The position numbers and the translations under genes were made by a program. A stretch of 11,690 bases of DNA from contig CABUDB010000026.1 of NCBI GenBank assembly GCA_902490245.1, forward strand, positions 1 to 11,690. Direction: 5' to 3'. Every line of letters begins with the position of its first letter. Positions within the stretch are counted from its first letter, which is position 1. The DNA comes from an uncultured Collinsella sp. Lineage in GTDB: Bacteria > Actinomycetota > Coriobacteriia > Coriobacteriales > Coriobacteriaceae. The notes below the pieces were generated by a model. It was not told the origin of the DNA. It did no database searches and saw only the letters and a list, made by a program, of their open reading frames with translations. Below, piece after piece: positions 6,004-11,690 of the stretch.

Positions 6004-8886
6004 ATGACGCTACTGTATTTCCTTACCCTGTTTCCGCTGGTACCGGCGCTGGGCATGCTGCTCGCGCGCGGTGACCGCGCCCGCGATGCGGTGGGACTCA
6101 TAGGTTCCGGCATTATTATGGCGGTGACAGTTGTAGTCGCCGTCATGTTTTTTGGCACGGGTCCGCAGAGCTTTGAGGTTGCCCCCGGCACCTCGCATGT
6201 GCTCTCGATCATCAGTTCTGTTATCGACGTCATCCTGTGCGCCGTCATCCTGTACAACGCGTACGAATATAGGAACGCGCTCACCGGTGTGCTCGGCATA
6301 GTCCAGCTGGTGGGCTCGCTCGCCTTTGCAGCCATGACGCTGCCCGCGACCGAAGCCGTCACCGCAACCCCGCTCTACCTGGACTACATGAGCGTAATCA
6401 TGGTCCTCGCCGTCGGCATTGTCGGCAGCCTGATCTGCGTGTATGCCCTGGGATACATGAAGGACTTCCAGGCCCACGACGAGCACGAGGCTGCGCTGCG
6501 CGGGCAGACCGCGCCCGACCGTCGCCCGCAGTTCCTGGCGCTTATGTTCCTGTTCCTCTCGGCCATGTTCGTCATCGTGACGAGCGACAACCTTGAGTGG
6601 CTGTTCTGCGGCTGGGAAATCACCACCGTGTGCTCGTTCCTTATGATTGGCTACACGCGCACGCCCGAGGCCATCAAGAACGCCTTTACCCAGATCATCC
6701 TCAACATGCTGGGCGGTATCGCGTTTTTGGCCGGACTCATGTACCTGCACGTTAACGGCATGCCGCTGACCATCTCGGGTATGATCGAGCTTTCCGGCGC
6801 CGGTACTGCGCAATCCGCGCTGCTGGTGATGCCGGTCATCCTGCTGTCGCTCGCCGCACTCACCAAGGCCGCACAGATGCCGTTCCATACCTGGCTGCTC
6901 GGTGCTATGGTTGCCCCCACCCCCACGAGCGCCCTGCTGCACTCGTCCACCATGGTCAAGGCCGGCGTGTTCCTGATGGTCAAGCTGAGTCCGCTCTATG
7001 CCATCTATCCTGTGACCGGCTTTATGGTCACGAGCGTGGGTGCCATCACGTTTTTGCTTGCTGCCCTCATGGCCATCTCGCAGAGCAACGCCAAACGCGT
7101 GCTTGCGTACTCCACCATTTCCAACTTGGGCCTTATCAGCGCCTGCCTGGGCGTCGGCGCGCCCGAGGCCGTGTGGGCCGCGATCTTCCTGATCTTGTTC
7201 CATACCGTGGCCAAGTCGCTGCTATTCCTGTGCGTGGGCACCGCCGAGCATCATATCGGCAGCCGCGATATCGAGGACATGGACGGTATGTTCAGCCGCA
7301 TGCCGCACCTGACACGCCTGATGATGCTGGGCATCATGGGCATGTTTGTGGCGCCGTTTGGCATGCTCGTGTCCAAGTGGGGCGCCCTGGTGGCGTTTGC
7401 GCAGACCGGCAACGTGCTCATGATCATGGTGCTTGCCTTTGGCTCGGCCGCGACGTTCTTCTTCTGGGGCAAGTGGCTTGCCAAGCTTTCGGGCGTCGAC
7501 CCCACGGCTCAAAACGTTGAGGTCAATGTCCATAAGACCGAATGGATGGCCCTCAACACCATCGCCGCGCTGCTGATTCTGTGCTGCGTGGCGTTCCCGG
7601 TTATCTCGAGCGGTCTGGTGTCGCCTTACTTGGCCATGGTGTTTGGCCGCGTGCCGTACGTTATCGGCAAGGACGCCATGTATCTGATGGTGGCTATCGT
7701 GGCTTTTATCGCCGTGGTGCTGCTGACTTCATTCCGCGTGAGCAACAAACCGCACGTAAACGTATATCTTTCGGGCGTGGGAACCGACAAATATCGCCAT
7801 TTCCGCGGCTCGATGGGACACGAGGTGAAGGCCGAAAAGCGCAATTGGTACTCGGAGGACGCCCTTGGCGAGAAGCGTATTGGCCCCGCGGGTAGCGTCG
7901 TGTGCTGCAGCATTATCTTGTTTGCGCTGCTGTGTTGCGCGTGGATTGGGCCCGAGCGGCTTGCCATGAGTGCGCCCTCGGTGCTGCGCGGCAAGTATTT
8001 CGAAGGCTCGGGCGTCGTGGGCATATTTATTGGCACCGTGGCGTTTGCCTTGCTGGCGCCGCTTGTGGGCGGCCTGATCGACGGCATCGACCGCAAGCTC
8101 TCGGCCCGCATGCAGGGCCGCGTGGGCCCGCGCCTGCTGCAGCCCTTCTACGACGTTGCCAAGTTGCTGCGCAAGGCCCCTGCCAGCGTAAACACCATGG
8201 ATGATACCTACATGGCGTGCGCGCTCATCTTTACCGTGGTGGGCGGCGGCATCTTTGTGTCGGGCTCCAACACGCTGCTGTGCGCTTTTATGGTGACGCT
8301 CGCCGCGATCTTTGTGGTGTTGGCGTCCGCCTCGACGCAAAGCCCGTTTGCCCAGGTTGGTGCCGACCGAGAGCTGCTGCAGGTTATGAGCTACGAGCCC
8401 GCCGTTCTGCTGATGAGCGTGGGCCTGTACCTTGCCACCGATAGCTTCGATTCCATCGCCGTGACGGGGCAGTCGGCCCCCATCATCGTGTACAGCGCGC
8501 CCATTTTCCTCGCGCTGCTCGCGGTGCTTACCATCAAGCTGCGCAAGTCGCCGTTTGACCTTTCGTACTCGCATCACGCGCATCAGGAGATTGTCCAGGG
8601 CGTCGCCACCGAGATGAGCGGCGGCACGCTGGCAAAGATGACCCTTATGCACTGGTGCGAGACCGTGCTGTTTTTGATGTGGGTGGGCATGTTCTTTGTT
8701 TGGGACAACCCGGTGAGCTGGGTCGTAGCCCTGGTCGTGATGGCTGCGACGTATTTTGTCGAGGTGCTGATCGACAACACCTTCGCCCGTAGCACCTGGC
8801 GCAGCTGCTTTAAGCTCGGCTGGGGCGCGGCGCTGGTGTTTGGCCTGCTCAACCTTATGCCCATCCTCGTCGACGTATTTATTTAG
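6004..8886 (+). CDS. echAB: Fused Ech hydrogenase membrane subunit EchA-EchB
   Basis: A 960-residue polytopic membrane protein forming the whole ion-translocating arm of an Ech-type hydrogenase. Residues 1 to about 620 are an NuoL/M/N-type antiporter subunit (EchA/HyfB-like): WEITTVCSFLMIGY with E205, K288, PFHTW (293-297), and APTPTSALLHSSTMVK (304-319) with K319. Residues about 665-960 are an NuoH/HycD/EchB-type anchor: LAPLVGGLIDGIDRKLSARM (684-703), QGRVGP (704-709), a GADRELLQVMSYEP segment, and KSPFDLSYSHHAHQEIVQG. EchA and EchB are normally separate, about 640 and 290-300 residues, so the length equals their sum. The linker, about 600-660, is polar and then enters one more hydrophobic stretch. 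The start is supported by GGGGAG seven bases upstream. A -10-like TATAAC lies at 5958-5963, without a clear -35. The stop overlaps the Shine-Dalgarno of echC. No in-frame stop or frameshift is visible, so the fusion appears genuine. Confidence 0.9.
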   Translation: MTLLYFLTLFPLVPALGMLLARGDRARDAVGLIGSGIIMAVTVVVAVMFFGTGPQSFEVAPGTSHVLSIISSVIDVILCAVILYNAYEYRNALTGVLGIVQLVGSLAFAAMTLPATEAVTATPLYLDYMSVIMVLAVGIVGSLICVYALGYMKDFQAHDEHEAALRGQTAPDRRPQFLALMFLFLSAMFVIVTSDNLEWLFCGWEITTVCSFLMIGYTRTPEAIKNAFTQIILNMLGGIAFLAGLMYLHVNGMPLTISGMIELSGAGTAQSALLVMPVILLSLAALTKAAQMPFHTWLLGAMVAPTPTSALLHSSTMVKAGVFLMVKLSPLYAIYPVTGFMVTSVGAITFLLAALMAISQSNAKRVLAYSTISNLGLISACLGVGAPEAVWAAIFLILFHTVAKSLLFLCVGTAEHHIGSRDIEDMDGMFSRMPHLTRLMMLGIMGMFVAPFGMLVSKWGALVAFAQTGNVLMIMVLAFGSAATFFFWGKWLAKLSGVDPTAQNVEVNVHKTEWMALNTIAALLILCCVAFPVISSGLVSPYLAMVFGRVPYVIGKDAMYLMVAIVAFIAVVLLTSFRVSNKPHVNVYLSGVGTDKYRHFRGSMGHEVKAEKRNWYSEDALGEKRIGPAGSVVCCSIILFALLCCAWIGPERLAMSAPSVLRGKYFEGSGVVGIFIGTVAFALLAPLVGGLIDGIDRKLSARMQGRVGPRLLQPFYDVAKLLRKAPASVNTMDDTYMACALIFTVVGGGIFVSGSNTLLCAFMVTLAAIFVVLASASTQSPFAQVGADRELLQVMSYEPAVLLMSVGLYLATDSFDSIAVTGQSAPIIVYSAPIFLALLAVLTIKLRKSPFDLSYSHHAHQEIVQGVATEMSGGTLAKMTLMHWCETVLFLMWVGMFFVWDNPVSWVVALVVMAATYFVEVLIDNTFARSTWRSCFKLGWGAALVFGLLNLMPILVDVFI

Positions 8887-8898
8887 GAGGCGGCATCC

Positions 8899-9474
8899 AT
8901 GGATCATAAAATGTCGCGCTCGCCGTGGGTTATTCATTACGACGGCTCGAGCTGCAACGGATGCGATATCGAGGTGCTGGCCTCGCTCACGCCGCTGTTC
9001 GATGCGGAGCGCTTTGGCGTGGTCAACACCGGCAACCCCAAGCATGCGGATATCTTTTTGGTGACGGGGTCGGTCAATGCCCAGAACCTGCCTGTCGTGC
9101 GCCAGATCTACAGCCAGATGCTCGAGCCCAAGTGCGTGGTGGCGTGCGGCATCTGCGCGTGTTCGGGCGGCGTGTTCCGCGATGCCTACAACGTGATCGG
9201 CGGCGTGGACCGTGCGATTCCCGTGGACGTGTACGCGCCCGGGTGCGCCATTCGCCCCGAGACGGTGATCGATGCCATCGTGGAGGCGTGTGGCATCCTG
9301 GACCAGAAGGAGGCCGTGATGCGCGCCGGCGGCGATCCGCTCACCGTGGGCGGTGCCGCTACCTGGGACGGTGGCGTTGAGCTGGGCGAGGACGGGTTTG
9401 TGGCTGCTGCGGAGGCCGGCGACACGGCCGCTGGGACGCCTGCCGCGCCCGCCGCTGCAAAGGAGGCCGAGTAA
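8899..9474 (+). CDS. echC: Ech hydrogenase small subunit (EchC, NuoB-like)
   Basis: The electron-transfer subunit that holds the proximal 4Fe-4S cluster and docks with EchE on the cytoplasmic face. The 191-residue protein carries SSCNGCDIEV with C19 and C22, the segment ACGICACSGGVF with the expected ligand C86 (C83 and C88 are extra cysteines nearby), and APGC with C116. This is the four-cysteine pattern of NuoB-like group 4 small subunits. The conserved domain ends near residue 135; the rest includes an acidic, Ala/Pro-rich tail (about 158-191) absent from minimal EchC proteins. AGGAGG lies eight bases before the ATG and overlaps the echAB stop codon. The TAA stop shares its last base with the echD start codon, which implies translational coupling. 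The alternative names HycG/HyfI-like would also apply. Confidence 0.93.
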   Translation: MDHKMSRSPWVIHYDGSSCNGCDIEVLASLTPLFDAERFGVVNTGNPKHADIFLVTGSVNAQNLPVVRQIYSQMLEPKCVVACGICACSGGVFRDAYNVIGGVDRAIPVDVYAPGCAIRPETVIDAIVEACGILDQKEAVMRAGGDPLTVGGAATWDGGVELGEDGFVAAAEAGDTAAGTPAAPAAAKEAE

Positions 9475-10193
9475 TGCAAGAGGCAATCTATACCACCGTC
9501 GGGATCGACGAGCTCCTGTCGCATGTCCAGGCGCTCAAGGGCGCCGGTGCCCGCTTTGTGCAAATGCACGCCGAGCGCAACGTCGACGACGGCACGTATC
9601 GCTTGGTCTATACGTTTATCAACGTTCGTGCTGCTCGGGAGCATATTGCGCAGGACGGCAGCTATGCGATCGAGAACCTGGTGGTTGAGGGAATTGATCA
9701 GTACCAGGAGATTCCGTCCATCAGCTCGTACTATCCGGCGGTATTCCCGTTTGAAAACGAAGCGCACGACCTATTCGGTCTTGCCATCACCGATATGCAG
9801 ATCGACTTTAAGGGCTTTTTCTACCAGGTCTCGACTGCCGAGCCCATGAGCGTTATCACGCCCGAGGTGAAGGCTGCGCGAGAGAAAGCCATGAAGGTCC
9901 GTGCCGCTGCCGAGGCCAAGGCGCGCAAGGCCGCGGCCGAGAAGGCCGCCGCTGCTGCGGCTGCTGCAGGGGAGGGCGCCGCGGGCGCTGGTGATGCCGC
10001 GGGCGCCGCCGTCGCTCGGCCCGCTGCGGCTGCCGGCTCCGATGCTCAGCATGACGAGGCCGCGGCCAAGGCCGCACTTAAAGCCGCCGAGATGGAGGCA
10101 AAGCTCGCCGCCATGGATCCCGAGAAAGCGGCTAAGGTCCGCGCGGCGCTTGCCGCCAAGGCCGCCCGCGACAAGCAGAAAGAGGAGGCGTAA
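9474..10193 (+). CDS. echD: Ech hydrogenase subunit EchD (NuoC-like) with Ala-rich tail
   Basis: The 30-kDa-type (NuoC-like) subunit that bridges the catalytic and membrane parts of the complex. The family domain occupies residues 1 to about 130 and contains the signature FPFENEAHDLFG (91-102), equivalent to the E-R-E-x2-D-x-F/Y-G motif of NuoC. Residues 131-239 form an unusual tail, nearly half alanine (51 of 109), rich in Lys, Arg and Glu. Its two ends carry similar sequences (KVRAAAEAKARK at 141-152 and KVRAALAAKAARDK at 221-234), and its centre is Ala/Gly-rich. The tail probably forms helices around a flexible middle. Typical EchD proteins are little longer than the conserved domain. AGGAGG (9461-9466) lies seven bases before the ATG, which overlaps the echC stop by one base. 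Confidence 0.88.
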   Translation: MQEAIYTTVGIDELLSHVQALKGAGARFVQMHAERNVDDGTYRLVYTFINVRAAREHIAQDGSYAIENLVVEGIDQYQEIPSISSYYPAVFPFENEAHDLFGLAITDMQIDFKGFFYQVSTAEPMSVITPEVKAAREKAMKVRAAAEAKARKAAAEKAAAAAAAAGEGAAGAGDAAGAAVARPAAAAGSDAQHDEAAAKAALKAAEMEAKLAAMDPEKAAKVRAALAAKAARDKQKEEA

Positions 10194-10198
10194 GGTCC

Positions 10199-11287
10199 AT
10201 GGCACATCGCTCCGTTATTCCGTTTGGCCCGCAGCACCCGGTGCTGCCCGAGCCGCTTCATCTGGACTTGGTGATCGAGGACGACAGCGTTATCGAGGCA
10301 ATTCCACAGATCGGCTTTGTGCACCGCGGGCTCGAGAAGCTCACCGAAAAGCGCGACATGCATCAGTTTGGCTACATCGCCGAGCGCATCTGCGGCATTT
10401 GCGCCGTGGGCCACAGCTGCGGCTATGCCAGCGCCTGCGAACGCATGCTTGACATCGAGGTGCCCGGCCGCGTGCAGTATATTCGCACCATTCTGCACGA
10501 GCTTTCGCGCATTCACTCGCATTTGCTGTGGCTGGGCCTGCTTGCCGACGCCTTTGGCTTTGAGGCACTGTTCTATCGTTCGTGGACCCTGCGCGAGCAG
10601 ATTCTCAAGATCTTTGAGAGCACTTGCGGCGGGCGCGTGATTCTGTCGATTAACGAGATCGGCGGCCTTAAGCATGATATCGAGGACTCCGAGCTGGCAG
10701 GCATTGTCCAGACGCTCGATGCCATGCGCCCCGACTACGAGGCCCTGGTGCATACGTTTTTGGACGATGACAGCTGCGGCGAGCGCCTGCATGGCGTGGG
10801 CGTGATCAGCAAGAAGGACGCGCTGGATCTGTCGATGGTCGGCCCGTTTGGTCGCGCCTCGGGCGTGGACTACGACGTGCGCATGTTCGGTGACGGTGCC
10901 TATGCGGACTTGGCTGCGTTTGAGCCCATCGTTGCTACCGATGGCGATTGCTATGCCCGCTGCCAGGTGCGCTGTGCCGAGGTCACGCAGGCCATGGACA
11001 TCATCAAGGAGCTTGTGGGCAAGATTCCGCACGACGGGATCGGCGGGCGCACCAAGCTTACGCCGGCCGACGGCGCACGCGGCGAGGTTGTGATTGAGCA
11101 GCCGCGCGGCGAGGCGTACTACTATGTGCGCGGTAACGGCACCAAGAACCTGGACCGCTTCCGCGTGCGCACGCCGACGTCGCAGAACCTGGCGGGTCTG
11201 ACACATGCGCTGCAGGGCGTGCTCCTTGCCAACGTGCCCATGATTATCCTGACCATCGACCCCTGCATTAGCTGCACGGAAAGGTAG
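10199..11287 (+). CDS. echE: Ech [NiFe] hydrogenase large subunit (EchE)
   Basis: The catalytic subunit that binds the NiFe(CN)2CO centre and reduces protons to H2 with electrons from ferredoxin. In this 362-residue protein both cysteine motifs are intact: RICGICAVGHSC with C65 and C68, and DPCISCTER with C356 and C359. These are the four expected nickel ligands and separate it from NuoD of complex I, which lacks them. Other family features are GFVHRGLEKL (39-48) and PRGEAYYYVRGNGTKNLDRF near the C terminus. The stop codon follows CTER immediately, so there is no C-terminal peptide for a maturation protease, a trait reported for some Ech and CooH subunits. The ATG lies five bases after the echD stop, with AGGAGG at 10183-10188 inside echD. 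Assembly would still need Hyp proteins encoded elsewhere. Confidence 0.95.
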   Translation: MAHRSVIPFGPQHPVLPEPLHLDLVIEDDSVIEAIPQIGFVHRGLEKLTEKRDMHQFGYIAERICGICAVGHSCGYASACERMLDIEVPGRVQYIRTILHELSRIHSHLLWLGLLADAFGFEALFYRSWTLREQILKIFESTCGGRVILSINEIGGLKHDIEDSELAGIVQTLDAMRPDYEALVHTFLDDDSCGERLHGVGVISKKDALDLSMVGPFGRASGVDYDVRMFGDGAYADLAAFEPIVATDGDCYARCQVRCAEVTQAMDIIKELVGKIPHDGIGGRTKLTPADGARGEVVIEQPRGEAYYYVRGNGTKNLDRFRVRTPTSQNLAGLTHALQGVLLANVPMIILTIDPCISCTER

Positions 11288-11294
11288 GCGCGGC

Positions 11295-11636
11295 ATGAGT
11301 TTACTGACATTTGCCAAGACGGCCTTGGGTTCTATGGTCAAGCAGCCGGTCACGGTGTGCTATCCGCAGGAGAAGCTGACGGCGCCCGAGCGCCTGCGCG
11401 GGCATATCGTCAATGACATGGACGCGTGCATCTGCTGCGGCATGTGTGCGCGTCGCTGTCCGGCGGGCGCGCTCGCAGTCGATCGCAAGGGTGGAACGTG
11501 GTCGATCGACCCGTATGCCTGCGTGGTGTGCGGTGAGTGCATCGAGAGCTGCCCCAAGCACTGTCTGACTATGGACACCGCCCGCACCCCAGTCGCAGCG
11601 GACAAGACTCCCACGGTAGAAACCAAGCCGGAATAG
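11295..11636 (+). CDS. echF: Ech hydrogenase 2x[4Fe-4S] subunit (EchF)
   Basis: A 113-residue polyferredoxin-type subunit that passes electrons from soluble ferredoxin toward the EchC cluster. It has two complete 4Fe-4S motifs: C45-x2-C48-x2-C51-x3-C55-P and C76-x2-C79-x2-C82-x3-C86-P. It matches EchF, HyfH and NuoI in size and position as the last gene of the operon. The N-terminal 40 residues lead into the clusters, and the last 20 are polar and Pro/Thr-rich. The ATG lies seven bases after the echE stop, with only a weak AGG as ribosome site, so translation may depend on coupling with echE. Confidence 0.92.
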   Translation: MSLLTFAKTALGSMVKQPVTVCYPQEKLTAPERLRGHIVNDMDACICCGMCARRCPAGALAVDRKGGTWSIDPYACVVCGECIESCPKHCLTMDTARTPVAADKTPTVETKPE

Positions 11637-11658
11637 CGCTAGAACAGAGCTGGAATAG

Positions 11659-11690
11659 GGGCCGGTGGGGCAAAATTGCCCCACCGGCCC
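11659..11690 (+). terminator. Terminator hairpin of the ech operon (cut by window edge)
   Basis: A perfect 15-pair inverted repeat (11659-11673 with 11676-11690), very GC-rich at its base and with only two bases between the arms, begins 22 bases after the echF stop. The window ends at the last base of the right arm, so the T run expected of an intrinsic terminator cannot be seen. Confidence 0.65.

Noticed and set aside
7729..9486. A 585-codon open frame on the minus strand opposite echAB and echC
   Set aside because: It is antisense to genes with clear family motifs. Its product is rich in His, Arg, Gly and Ala without domain motifs, as expected from mirror frames of GC-rich genes.
8899..11287. 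Reading the operon as a respiratory complex I (Nuo) fragment
   Set aside because: The large subunit keeps all four NiFe cysteines, nuoE/F/G-type genes are missing, and gene order fits Ech-type hydrogenase.
10046..11353. A 435-codon open frame on the minus strand opposite echD-echE
   Set aside because: It is antisense to echE, whose catalytic motifs are intact. It has no recognisable domain and no ribosome site that I could support.
1..11690. The window edges both fall on palindromes (1-39 and 11659-11690)
   Set aside because: This might reflect assembly breaks at repeats, but the way the window was cut is unknown, so nothing can be concluded.

Overview
The window looks like chromosomal DNA from a GC-rich, strictly anaerobic gut actinobacterium, most likely of class Coriobacteriia (a Collinsella-like organism). 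This is inferred from base composition, gene content (an Ech-type hydrogenase, a clostridial-type flavin/iron-sulfur oxidoreductase, a stand-alone coaX) and gene style; no marker gene settles the species.

Left part (1-2433): a DUF4143-type AAA ATPase gene of lower GC than its surroundings lies between two nearly identical 39-bp palindromic direct repeats (1-39 and 1274-1312). Converging on it from the minus strand is coaX (type III pantothenate kinase), whose transcript would end in the second palindrome. A divergent initiator tRNA-fMet gene follows, with its own promoter and terminator.

Middle part (2434-5752): an array of three related palindromic units fills the gap before a monocistronic gene for a 676-residue Old-Yellow-Enzyme/2-enoate-reductase-like protein (FMN barrel, 4Fe-4S site, FAD/NAD domain), closed by a terminator. 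An AT-richer control region with several dyads leads into a lone double helix-turn-helix protein resembling OrfA of IS150-type elements, with no transposase partner and its own terminator.

Right part (5753-11690): one tightly packed operon encodes an apparently complete membrane-bound group 4 (Ech-type) [NiFe] hydrogenase. The order is a fused EchA-EchB membrane subunit, then EchC (small subunit), EchD (NuoC-like), EchE (large, NiFe subunit) and EchF (two 4Fe-4S ferredoxin), ending in a strong hairpin at the window edge. Together these would oxidise reduced ferredoxin, make H2 and move ions across the membrane. Two features stand out: the EchA-EchB fusion and a long alanine-rich tail on EchD. 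No hydrogenase maturation genes and no formate dehydrogenase lie in the window.
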